From RGIG8782 sp017475895 (GTDB lineage: Bacteria > Pseudomonadota > Alphaproteobacteria > Rickettsiales > UBA1997): a DNA stretch of 21,086 bases. Positions 1-7,950 of the stretch are shown here, in pieces; within the stretch, counting starts at the first letter, position 1, and each line of letters starts with the position of its first letter. The stretch spans positions 1 through 21,086 of the forward strand of contig CAMVHP010000011.1 in NCBI GenBank assembly GCA_947167315.1, in the 5' to 3' direction. The position numbers were made by a program, and so were the translations under genes. The notes under the pieces were generated by a model, which saw only the letters and a program-made list of their open reading frames with translations, did not search any database and was not told the DNA's origin.

Positions 1-248
1 AGTAATAAATATTACATATTCATCAAAAAAACTGTTGATTTTTAACCTTGGTTTAGAATAAACAGATTGGGGTTGGGAAAATGGCGTAAAGGGAGTGTTG
101 GTGAAGGGTGCTGATAAAGGAAAATAAAAGGGGGAAATTGGCGATATTTTTGTGAAAAATGGGAGTTAATTATGTCTATTAATGAATATTATCTTGATTT
201 ATTTGTAATAATATTTAGTATTTAGATAGATAACAAAGATATAGTAAA
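1..248. other. Left-end region without a convincing gene
   Basis: No confident gene is seen here. Two short plus-strand reading frames enter from the left edge and stop at 45 and 61; either could be the tail of an upstream gene, but neither can be chosen. Between 69 and 163 the plus strand carries six runs of three or more G, which is unusual in this AT-rich DNA. On the minus strand, one frame stays open from 165 to the left edge (55 codons, rich in Pro, Ser and Phe) but has no ATG, GTG or TTG, so it is not called as a gene. A weak promoter-like pair for the next gene (TTGATT at 194-199, TAGTAT at 216-221, spacer 16) lies at the right end. Confidence 0.5.
172..225 (+). CDS. Possible 17-residue leader or small hydrophobic peptide
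   Basis: An ATG at 172 opens a 17-codon frame ending in TAG at 223-225. A GGGAG at 161-165 lies six bases upstream, a good Shine-Dalgarno match in a window where many starts have none. The second half of the peptide is hydrophobic (LFVIIFSI). It ends 23 bases before the TTG start of the glycosyltransferase, so it could be a leader peptide or a chance frame. The length is too short for any family assignment, and the GGGAG may simply belong to the G-rich tract around it. Confidence 0.2.
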   Translation: MSINEYYLDLFVIIFSI

Positions 249-1025
249 TTGACGGATACCGAAATAAAGAATGTTATATGCATAAAATGGGGAACGTGGT
301 ACAAGGCAAAATATGTGAATGCTCTATACCACTCGGTTTTAAGAAATACAAAATACAAAATTAATTTTTATTGTTTTACCGAAAATAGTGAAGGACTTGA
401 TGAAAACATTATAGTTAAACCGTTGCCAACGTTAAATGTAGAAAAAGTTAAGTGGGGATATTTGAAGGAAGTTGGACTTTTTGATAACAATTTAGGTGGT
501 TTGGCTGGACAGAGAGTTTTATACTTTGATTTGGATGTGTTGATTGTTGATAATATAGATTCATTTTTTGAACTGCCTAAAAATGATGAGTTTTACATAA
601 TAAATGATTGGAATAGTAAGGGTGATAGAGTGGGGCAGGGTTCCTGTTTTTCCTTTGTGGTTGGTACAATGGGACATGTTAAGGATTACTTTGAAAAACA
701 CAGCAATGAGGTGTATGAAAAATATTACACCGCATCACAGGAGTATTTATCGGACAAAGCCATTGAAAAATATGGAAAATTAAACTTTTGGCCGGATTCT
801 TGGGTAAAAAGTTTTAGATTTCATTGTTTACCGACTCCATTAATTCCGTTTTTAAGAAAGTTTAAAATGGCTACAATTCCGAATGGTGCAAAGGTGATTT
901 GTTTCCACGGAAGATTGAAGCTTGAAGGTGCAATTGATGGTGTATGGGAGGAGGAAAAGGCTTGGAAGAGGTTTTTCTATAAACATCTAAAACCCTGTTC
1001 TTGGATTAAAGACTACTGGAAATAA
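249..1025 (+). CDS. Glycosyltransferase-like protein with a DxD motif
   Basis: This 258-residue soluble protein has no signal peptide or membrane segment. It fits a family of putative glycosyltransferases that I know from alphaproteobacteria: a KWGTWY start (14-19), the DLD of FDLDVLIV at 94-96 (expected to bind metal and nucleotide sugar), a QEYLSD block near 164-169, FWPDSWVKSFR at 180-190, and a closing FHG at 219-221. The donor and acceptor are unknown; surface polysaccharide or lipid modification is a reasonable guess. The start is TTG at 249, chosen because it precedes the conserved N-terminal motif and no ATG is available; no clear ribosome-binding site is seen. The stop codon is two bases before the stop of the convergent xerC gene. 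Confidence 0.75.
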   Translation: MTDTEIKNVICIKWGTWYKAKYVNALYHSVLRNTKYKINFYCFTENSEGLDENIIVKPLPTLNVEKVKWGYLKEVGLFDNNLGGLAGQRVLYFDLDVLIVDNIDSFFELPKNDEFYIINDWNSKGDRVGQGSCFSFVVGTMGHVKDYFEKHSNEVYEKYYTASQEYLSDKAIEKYGKLNFWPDSWVKSFRFHCLPTPLIPFLRKFKMATIPNGAKVICFHGRLKLEGAIDGVWEEEKAWKRFFYKHLKPCSWIKDYWK

Positions 1026-1916
1026 CTATCTTGGGTGTGTTTTTTTATAAACATTAAGTATATTTTCAAGGCTAGTATGGGTGTATATTTGTGTGGTTTT
1101 TAAGCTCGAGTGTCCCAGTAGTTCCTGTATGACTCTGAGATCTGCTCCGCTGGATAGCAATTCTGTGGCAAAAGAATGTCTTAGTGAATGTGGCGTTATG
1201 TTGTCTGGCAAATTAAGGCTAACTCTTATGTTTTGTATGAGTTTTTCAAATGTTGTTGGAGAGTATTTTTTGCCAGTTTTACTTAGAAATAAGTATTTAT
1301 CGGTGTTATAGGGGCATGTTTTTCTGTATTCTTCGATTAAATCGACAACAACCGGTAACACATATAATATTCTTTCCTTTTTACCTTTTCCAATAACTTT
1401 GATGCTGTGTTTATCTATAAAATTGTTCATTGTTAAATTTATACCTTCGCTGATTCTTAGGCCACAGCAGTATAATAGTAAAAACAAAGCTATATCTCTT
1501 TTTGTTTCCCATTCACTTTCGTTAAAGTCCTTTATACATTGTATCATTTTAAAGATATTGTTTTTATCTATATTTCTTGGAAGTAATTTTTTAAATTTTG
1601 GTCCTTTGACTTTGAAAATTATCTCATTAAAGATGTTATATTTTTTTTCTAAAAATTTAAATAAACTTTTTATGGATGATAGTGCTCTTGCGTTTGTTCT
1701 ATTTGACAAGTTGTTAAAAACTCTATAGCTTAGCCAACTTCTAAAATCTTTATGGTCTAAACTTGTAAAAGTTTCTTCATTTATCTCTTTATTCAATACA
1801 TTAACGACAAAATACAAAAAATTATCAATGTCGTGTCCATAGGAGGAGATGGTTTTTTTGGAATAATTCTTTTCTGACAGTAGATAATTGTAAAAACTAT
1901 CTATTTTAGCTTTCAT
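1026..1916 (-). CDS. xerC: Tyrosine recombinase XerC
   Basis: This site-specific recombinase resolves chromosome dimers at dif together with XerD. In the longest frame (TTG at 1931, 301 residues) the full catalytic set is visible: R159 (CGLR), K182 (GKGKKER), H248 and R251 (HSLRH), H274 (LLGH) and the nucleophile Y283 (QIYTH). The N-terminal SAM-like DNA-binding domain covers about residues 6-100. The C-terminal end VYKKTHPR resembles XerC (VYDxAHPR) more than XerD. I prefer the ATG at 1916 (296 residues), four bases after the GNAT stop; the TTG at 1931 would overlap that gene by 11 bases. It is the last gene of an rne-GNAT-xerC unit. XerD remains possible, since the distinction rests on the C-terminal tail. 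Confidence 0.87.
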   Translation of the reverse strand: MKAKIDSFYNYLLSEKNYSKKTISSYGHDIDNFLYFVVNVLNKEINEETFTSLDHKDFRSWLSYRVFNNLSNRTNARALSSIKSLFKFLEKKYNIFNEIIFKVKGPKFKKLLPRNIDKNNIFKMIQCIKDFNESEWETKRDIALFLLLYCCGLRISEGINLTMNNFIDKHSIKVIGKGKKERILYVLPVVVDLIEEYRKTCPYNTDKYLFLSKTGKKYSPTTFEKLIQNIRVSLNLPDNITPHSLRHSFATELLSSGADLRVIQELLGHSSLKTTQIYTHTSLENILNVYKKTHPR

Positions 1917-1920
1917 TTCA

Positions 1921-2799
1921 CTATCTTTCAATTAGTAAAATACCATCAATTTCCTTCAGAAAATCAAAAACTTGCCGTTTTTCATTTTCGCTGCAATTCA
2001 ACAGTATAGATATGTCACAAAACTTGTTTTTTATATCCAGTATACATACGGCGGTATTTATTTCAAACTGTTGTTTTACATCGCTACCGATCCACACATC
2101 AAGTTGTTCATCCTCATCCCAATCATTTTCCAAATGTCCAAAATCCACCGGTGAAATTTTATCATTGAAAAAACTATTTTTCTTTCCAGCCTCGCAATCA
2201 ATTACGACTTTAGATTCTGAATATATTTTTTCTAAGCACTGCCAAAAATTATTTCTGTAATCTGTGTGAACTTTCGAATAGTATATGTAATAAGATTTTT
2301 TATTGTTTAGACGCGTTGGTTTTTTATCGGCATCAATGATTTCAAAACCTAGTTTTTCTGGAATTGCTCTACTGCCGGCATTTTCTGCAAAGGCTATTAT
2401 TAAAATTTCATTAAATCTTAAAACATTAAAACAATACTCCTCCATTTTTCTACAGGTTCTGATGGCTATGCCTTTTCCTCTGAAGTCTATTGACAGCCAG
2501 TAGGCTAATTCCACCGAATTGTCTTCTTTGTCTATGTTGATCAATCCAAATATGCCAGCCAACTTATCTTTGTAGAAAATACCAAGGTCGCATCTGTTAT
2601 TGTTTTTATTTTCCCTGATGGATCTCTGTATGAAGTTTAACGATCCTTTTACTGTTAATCTTTTACCAGCCCAGTCAAACCATTTTAATAGCTCCTTTTT
2701 ATTTTGTTTTGTTGCACTGTAAACAACTTCTAAGTCTGCTATTTCCAGAGGTCTTAGATATATTTCGTCATCAACAAAAATCTTACCTTCAACTAACAT
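1921..2799 (-). CDS. GNAT acetyltransferase (RimJ/RimL type) with an unrecognised C-terminal domain
   Basis: Residues 12-178 form a GNAT domain of the RimJ/RimL type. IYLRPLEIADLE gives the first strand, VELAYWLSIDFRGKGIA (96-112) gives the core strand plus the acetyl-CoA pyrophosphate loop (R107-G-K-G-I-A), and AFAENAGSRAIPEKLGF (136-152) gives the motif-B turn. Such enzymes acetylate N-terminal amines of ribosomal proteins or small molecules; the substrate here cannot be told. Residues 179-292 are not explained by the fold: an acidic stretch (ENDWDEDEQ), predicted strands and a final helix, with no motif I know. The gene starts 8 bases after the rne stop and ends just before xerC, so it is probably cotranscribed with both. 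No Shine-Dalgarno is seen; translation may be coupled. Confidence 0.78.
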   Translation of the reverse strand: MLVEGKIFVDDEIYLRPLEIADLEVVYSATKQNKKELLKWFDWAGKRLTVKGSLNFIQRSIRENKNNNRCDLGIFYKDKLAGIFGLINIDKEDNSVELAYWLSIDFRGKGIAIRTCRKMEEYCFNVLRFNEILIIAFAENAGSRAIPEKLGFEIIDADKKPTRLNNKKSYYIYYSKVHTDYRNNFWQCLEKIYSESKVVIDCEAGKKNSFFNDKISPVDFGHLENDWDEDEQLDVWIGSDVKQQFEINTAVCILDIKNKFCDISILLNCSENEKRQVFDFLKEIDGILLIER

Positions 2800-2807
2800 T
2801 AACTACG

Positions 2808-4841
2808 TTATTTAAAAAATTTTTTAATTTTACTAAAAAATCCTTCATTTTTCCTATTTACAACACTTCTTCTGGTATTCTGGTATCGATTATTTTTTGT
2901 GTTGCTTCTTTTTTTGGTGTAATTTGATGCTTTATCATAATAGCACTCGTCGCTGAATTCGATATTAAACTCATCTTCATCGTTGCTGTTGTATAAAGTA
3001 TCATCATCAAATAATTCATTAACTTTACCCACGTGTTGTGTTGGATATAAATTAAATTTTTCATATTCCGTTAAGCCGTCTCTTTTGATTATCTCAAAAC
3101 TATTGTTTTCTTTATTGTCATCGTTTGTAAATATTACATTTATATTATATGAACTTTCCACATCGATTATTTCATTTCTCTCGTAGTTTAACATGAAATT
3201 AACCATGCTACTTGATGTAATTATATTTACAACCTTGACATATTTTTCTCTCGTAGCATACTTTATTGCTCTCAATATATTATTGGCAACTATATATCTT
3301 GATTTAACAACCCCACGTCCTTCACAGTTTGGACATTTTTCGCTTACCTTTTCAGATAGACTTGCATTTATCCTTTGTCTGGACATTTCCAGTAGACCAA
3401 AGATGGTTATTTTGTCTATTTGTATTTTAGCTTTATCCATTGATGTCTCATCTCTCATTAATCTTTCTATAGTTCTTCTGTTTTTGCTCTCAAACATATC
3501 TATAAAGTCTATAACTATTAATCCACCAATATTCCTTAATCTTAATTGTCTAGCTATTTCTTTTGCGGCTTCCATGTTTGTGGTCAGGGCCATTTCTTCA
3601 ACGGATTTTTCTTTTGTAGCTTTCCCAGAGTTTACATCAATGGTTACCAGTGCTTCCGTTTGATCAATAACTATTGATCCACCGGACGGCAACTCAACTC
3701 TGTTTGTACATAATTGATTAACCTGATCCTCCACTTTGTACTTGTAGAATAGAGGTACTCTATCTGTGTGTTCCTTAACTATCGCTTTCTGTTCTGGTAT
3801 TATCAAGTTTGTTAAAGTTTTTATAGTTTTAAAAGCATTGCTTCCTTCAACGATTATCTCTTTAACTTTATCATTACATAAATCTCTTATTGCTCTCTTT
3901 AGAATATCATCCTCTGAATGCAGAAATGCTGGTGCTACGGATTCCAAAGCGGTTTGTTTTATTGCTGACCATAGTCTTTGTAGGTATATGTAATCTCTTA
4001 AAATTTCCTCTGGTTTTTTGCCAACTCCAGCGGTTCTGATTATAACTGATTTTGATTCATCGGGATTTAGTGTGTTCAGAATGTTTTTTAATATTTTTCT
4101 GTCTCTTAAGTTTGTTATTTTTTTTGATATTCCGCCTTTTCCTTCCACGTTTGCCATTAAAACAGAATATTTTCCAGCTATAGATAGGTATGTGGTAAGA
4201 GCTACACCCTTGTTACCTCTTTCCTCTTTTAGTACCTGAACCAACAGATATTGTCCTTCTTTCAGAACTTCTTCTATTTTGTATTTTCGAAAATCGTTGT
4301 ATCTAACGGCCGTTTCTTCTGTTTCCCCTTCTTCCTCTGTAGTGTTAAAGTCTATATCTTCTATTTCCACTCCGTTTGGTACATCGTCAACACTGGTTGT
4401 GGTTGAAATATTTTCTGATATTTCATTGTCTATTATGGGTTCGTTGTTGTTATCAAAAGCAACCGGATTTTCATTTTCAAAATCTTCCTCTGTAGCGTCA
4501 ACTGCTTCGTCATCATCTCCTATATCTAGACTATATTTTTTTTCTTCAATGTTTAGGAACTTAACCGCAGTTAGATCTGTTTTTCTATCCTCCGGAATGT
4601 TGTAGTAATCTGGGTGTATATCCGACATTGGTAAAAATCCGTGTCTGTCGCCACCATAATTCACGAAAGCCGACTGTAAAGATGGTTCCAGTCTAATTAT
4701 TTTTGCTAGATATATGTTACCCTTTAGATGTTTAATTGAAGACGTCTCTTCGTCTATATTTTCTATAATGTTTTTGTCATTTAACAACACCAGTCTTGTT
4801 TCTTCCGGAAAAGCTGCATCGATTAATAATTTATTACTCAT
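2808..4841 (-). CDS. rne: Ribonuclease E/G family endoribonuclease
   Basis: This is a single-strand-specific endoribonuclease for mRNA decay and rRNA/tRNA maturation. The N-terminal catalytic half is complete: an S1 RNA-binding domain split by an acidic insert (about 87-185), as is usual in alphaproteobacterial RNase E; catalytic Asp402 (TIDVNSG) and Asp445 (VIDFIDM), spaced 43 residues apart as in the E. coli enzyme; and the zinc-link CPNC at 503-506. At 677 residues it is much shorter than E. coli RNase E (1061) and has almost no scaffold region. The tail from about 640 is basic and ends in GFFSKIKKFFK, which resembles the membrane-targeting amphipathic helix of E. coli RNase E. RNase G is less likely because of the insert and tail. 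First gene of the rne-GNAT-xerC unit, divergent from ftsW. Confidence 0.93.
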   Translation of the reverse strand: MSNKLLIDAAFPEETRLVLLNDKNIIENIDEETSSIKHLKGNIYLAKIIRLEPSLQSAFVNYGGDRHGFLPMSDIHPDYYNIPEDRKTDLTAVKFLNIEEKKYSLDIGDDDEAVDATEEDFENENPVAFDNNNEPIIDNEISENISTTTSVDDVPNGVEIEDIDFNTTEEEGETEETAVRYNDFRKYKIEEVLKEGQYLLVQVLKEERGNKGVALTTYLSIAGKYSVLMANVEGKGGISKKITNLRDRKILKNILNTLNPDESKSVIIRTAGVGKKPEEILRDYIYLQRLWSAIKQTALESVAPAFLHSEDDILKRAIRDLCNDKVKEIIVEGSNAFKTIKTLTNLIIPEQKAIVKEHTDRVPLFYKYKVEDQVNQLCTNRVELPSGGSIVIDQTEALVTIDVNSGKATKEKSVEEMALTTNMEAAKEIARQLRLRNIGGLIVIDFIDMFESKNRRTIERLMRDETSMDKAKIQIDKITIFGLLEMSRQRINASLSEKVSEKCPNCEGRGVVKSRYIVANNILRAIKYATREKYVKVVNIITSSSMVNFMLNYERNEIIDVESSYNINVIFTNDDNKENNSFEIIKRDGLTEYEKFNLYPTQHVGKVNELFDDDTLYNSNDEDEFNIEFSDECYYDKASNYTKKRSNTKNNRYQNTRRSVVNRKNEGFFSKIKKFFK

Positions 4842-4903
4842 TTTAAACCTATATTCTATTTAATTGTTTTAATAATCTTAATAATTTTATAATAATATAT
4901 TCC

Positions 4904-4932
4904 TTGAAAATATTTTTTATAAAGTTTATATT
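4904..4932 (+). promoter_or_regulatory. Candidate promoter for ftsW
   Basis: TTGAAA at 4904-4909 is followed after 17 bases by TATATT at 4927-4932, in the rne/ftsW divergent gap. It would place the transcript start about 40 bases before the ftsW TTG. The gap is so AT-rich that chance matches are expected; no equally good element was found for rne. Confidence 0.35.
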
Positions 4933-4978
4933 TCTCGTATAAAAATATAGTTTATTAATTTAAAAAAACAATAGAAAA

Positions 4979-6157
4979 TTGTTTGACAGAAGTAAAATAG
5001 GTTTTATAGGCAAATGGTCGCTAGCACTAGATAAAAAGATACTAACAATGTATTTTATTTTGCTAGTTTTGGGCTGTGTATTTATATTTAGTTCCAGTGT
5101 GTCGGTTGCCAATAGAATAAACATAAGCAACTATTATTTTTTTAAAAATCAGTTGAAATTTTCTATAATATCGGTTTTCATTGTACTATTTTTGTCGGTT
5201 TTCAATAGAGATTTGTTGAGAAAAAATACAATTTTGATATTTTTAATTTCACTAGTTTTATTGATGCTTGTACCACTTATAGGTTTTCAAACGAAGGGTG
5301 CTAAAAGATGGATTTATATTTTTGGTATATCTTTACAGCCTACAGAAATACTAAAACCGACGATAATATTATTAAATGCATTTCTATTGGAAAAATTTAC
5401 AGTCCTTAAAGAAAAGAAATATTTATTTATAACGCTAGCTTCCTACGTGTTTTGTATATTTTTTATATATAAGCAACCGGATATAGGTACATTGATATTG
5501 ATAACCACTGTATTTTTTGCACAAATATTTTTAACGGATTTTATAAATTTCAAGAAAATTTTGCTTGCCATTCCAGTGTTTATGTTATTTTTTGTGATTA
5601 TATACAGCACCATGCCACACGTTTCCGGCAGAATAAATAATTTTTTAACCAGCATTAAAAATCCAGATAAGGCAAATTATCAGGTAAAAAGATCAATAAT
5701 AGCATATCAAAACGCCGGATTATTTGGTGAAGGATTTATGGAGGGTGAAATTAAAAATTTTATTCCAGATGTTCATACGGATTTTATATTTCCGGCCATA
5801 ACAGAAGAATTTGGTTTTGTTATAGTATTTTGTATGTTATGTTTGTATTTTTATACGTCCGTTAGAATAATGTTAAAGGCATATCTATACAATAGTAAAG
5901 ATACCTTTACTTTTTTGTCACTGTTTGGATTATCTCTTCTGTTTGTTACACAAACGTCCATAAATATAGGTGTATCACTGAATCTTTTGCCCACAAAGGG
6001 TATGACCTTGCCATTTTTGAGTTATGGTGGTTCCTCCATTGTTGGTAGTTCGGTTTTAATAGGATTTGTGTTGATTTTGTGTAAAAATACATACCTATTG
6101 GATATAAAAACCGAAGATGTTTTAGATTTAAGCTGTTTTAATGATATTTATAGATAA
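4979..6157 (+). CDS. ftsW: Septal peptidoglycan polymerase FtsW (SEDS family)
   Basis: This inner-membrane glycosyltransferase polymerises lipid II at the division septum with its partner PBP3/FtsI. Its 392 residues show about ten hydrophobic segments. SEDS landmarks are KGAKRWI (107-112), SLQPTEILKP (118-127), KQPDIGT (165-171), the large-loop motif PDVHTDFIFPAITEEFG (263-279) with the likely catalytic Asp268, and LLPTKGMTLPFLSYGGSS (336-353). FtsW is chosen over RodA because of GLFGEGFMEGEIK, PDVHTDF and INIGVSLNLLPTKGMTLPF. The TTG at 4979 is preferred because the first 20 residues align in my memory with the short cytoplasmic leader of alphaproteobacterial FtsW; the next in-frame Met (24) would remove it. 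It lies outside the usual murein (dcw) cluster: neighbours are rne and a TPR gene. Confidence 0.92.
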   Translation: MFDRSKIGFIGKWSLALDKKILTMYFILLVLGCVFIFSSSVSVANRINISNYYFFKNQLKFSIISVFIVLFLSVFNRDLLRKNTILIFLISLVLLMLVPLIGFQTKGAKRWIYIFGISLQPTEILKPTIILLNAFLLEKFTVLKEKKYLFITLASYVFCIFFIYKQPDIGTLILITTVFFAQIFLTDFINFKKILLAIPVFMLFFVIIYSTMPHVSGRINNFLTSIKNPDKANYQVKRSIIAYQNAGLFGEGFMEGEIKNFIPDVHTDFIFPAITEEFGFVIVFCMLCLYFYTSVRIMLKAYLYNSKDTFTFLSLFGLSLLFVTQTSINIGVSLNLLPTKGMTLPFLSYGGSSIVGSSVLIGFVLILCKNTYLLDIKTEDVLDLSCFNDIYR

Positions 6158-6238
6158 TAACGTTATAATTATACCTTATTTCTTGTAATTTAATTTTTAA
6201 ATATTATCATCTCTGTAACAGAAAAAATATTCATTATT

Positions 6239-7945
6239 ATGTTTGGTAAATTGTTTGAACGTAAAAATAAAGAAAAAAATCATATAAATAATAATGTAAA
6301 CAATAATGTTTCTGGGGAAAAAACAATTTTTTTGAAAAATAAAAAACGTTTATACGGATTGATACCAATAGCTTTCGTTTTGATGGCAATAGCAGCTTCT
6401 CCAAATATAAAGGTTCTCTACAGTAGATGTCCCTGTAATAAAATAAAAAACAAAAAAATCAGACAGTTTATATTAAATAACAAAACAAAAGCTTTAGATT
6501 CTTGTTTACCTAAAGCCGGTAATTTTGAATATTACAACAGTATATATAGACAAATAATTAACACCACGGAAAATTTGGAGCGTAACAAATACATAAACGG
6601 AAAACATAAACACAAGATATTTTCTCTATTGAAGAAAGGAAGACTATATGAATTAAGGGAGAAAATAAATACTATAACTTTAAGCGTCGTAAATACTGAT
6701 TCTATATCTAAAAAATTGTTTTTAACTGCGATGGTTAATGATTTACTTTTTAATGAAAACGAAGCGGAAAGATTATATCTGAAGGCTATAGAAAATAACA
6801 AATTTGATAGTAAATACTACATGTATTTAGCAAAATTCTACCAGAAAAGCTGTAACCCCAATGAGGCTATCAATGTTTTGCTAAAAGTGTCGTCTGTTCT
6901 CAATAACAATAACGATCGAAATGATATTGACAAGTTTTATTTGTTTTTGGGTGATTTATATTATGGCGTAAAAGATTATAATAATGCTATGGTTTACTAC
7001 ACAAATAGTTTAATAAATATCGATGCTAAAAATAAAGACCATGACAAATTCGGTGTTATAATGAAAATTGGTGATATAATGTCCATAAGAGGAAATAACT
7101 TCGAGGCAATAAATCACTATAAGTATGCTCTGAGTTTGAAAAATAGAAAGGTTTCACCTGAAAATAACATTATTCTATTGTTAAAATTATCTAATGTTTA
7201 CTATAAATATGGTAACTATGTAAATGGATTAAAATTTGCAAAATCGGCATCACAAAAGGCAAAACTAATAGCCGATAATGAATTGCTATACTCAAAGGCT
7301 AAGTATCTAGAATGTCTGAACTATGAGTATCTAAAGGAGACGGTTAAAGCAAAAAAAGCTTGTGATGTTGCTCTGAAATTATCGGAGAAGTATATAGCAA
7401 AAAACAGTAACGACGTAAACGGCTACGTTAACATAGCAGAGTTATTGGATTTTTCATACTTTATAAAAAATCCAAAACTTGCTAAAATGTATTTAAATAA
7501 AGCACTTAGTTTAACCGGTAGAAATATTTTTACAAGATTAAGCATTATGGAAAAAATTGCATCAATAGATAGCTATTCTAGTGAATTTACTAAAGTTCCA
7601 GAACAATACAAAAAAATACACAATATGTACAGAAAAATGGATATGAAACCAGATTGTTGTAGCTTCATATTAAATGCCTTTGTAAAGGAAAGAATGGGTA
7701 TTAGTACTACTGAATATGAATATCTAAAGGCGGAGGTCGAGTTAAAGGACAGGTATTCGCAACTATTTACCCTATACTGCTACATGTCGGATAATTACAA
7801 AAGACAGGGAAATCTTGAAAGTGCTCTAAAGTATGCTAAAAAGGCTGTTGATGTTGGTAACTACATATACAGGTACGACCACCACTACATAAAGTATGCA
7901 ACCGACAAAGTCGAAGCACTAAATGAAATTATAAACAAAAAATAA
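6239..7945 (+). CDS. Membrane-anchored TPR-repeat protein of unknown function
   Basis: Of 568 residues, the first 35 are basic and Asn/Lys-rich, one transmembrane segment spans about 38-54, and the rest is probably periplasmic given the basic N-terminal flank (positive-inside rule). Several tetratricopeptide-like helix pairs can be seen, for example around KYYMYLAKFYQKSCNPNEAI, FYLFLGDLYYGVKDYNNAM, VIMKIGDIMSIRGNNFEAI, LLKLSNVYYKYGNYVNGL and, near the C-terminus, SDNYKRQGNLESALKYAKKA. TPR arrays bind other proteins. A CPC motif (64-66) sits just outside the membrane. It follows ftsW by 81 bases on the same strand and could be cotranscribed, which would suggest a role in division or envelope assembly, but that is only a positional guess. 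I do not recognise a named orthologue. Confidence 0.72.
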   Translation: MFGKLFERKNKEKNHINNNVNNNVSGEKTIFLKNKKRLYGLIPIAFVLMAIAASPNIKVLYSRCPCNKIKNKKIRQFILNNKTKALDSCLPKAGNFEYYNSIYRQIINTTENLERNKYINGKHKHKIFSLLKKGRLYELREKINTITLSVVNTDSISKKLFLTAMVNDLLFNENEAERLYLKAIENNKFDSKYYMYLAKFYQKSCNPNEAINVLLKVSSVLNNNNDRNDIDKFYLFLGDLYYGVKDYNNAMVYYTNSLINIDAKNKDHDKFGVIMKIGDIMSIRGNNFEAINHYKYALSLKNRKVSPENNIILLLKLSNVYYKYGNYVNGLKFAKSASQKAKLIADNELLYSKAKYLECLNYEYLKETVKAKKACDVALKLSEKYIAKNSNDVNGYVNIAELLDFSYFIKNPKLAKMYLNKALSLTGRNIFTRLSIMEKIASIDSYSSEFTKVPEQYKKIHNMYRKMDMKPDCCSFILNAFVKERMGISTTEYEYLKAEVELKDRYSQLFTLYCYMSDNYKRQGNLESALKYAKKAVDVGNYIYRYDHHYIKYATDKVEALNEIINKK

Positions 7946-7950
7946 TTAAT

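Noticed and set aside
1..165. An open minus-strand frame of 55 codons running off the left edge, rich in Pro, Ser and Phe.
   Set aside because: It begins right after a stop, has no ATG, GTG or TTG, and its C-rich codons differ from the other genes here. It may deserve another look once the left flank is known.
3193..3663. A 156-codon plus-strand frame within rne.
   Set aside because: It is antisense to the conserved RNase E catalytic domain, is Ser/Leu/Ile-rich as expected of a complement of AT-rich coding DNA, and matches no family I know.
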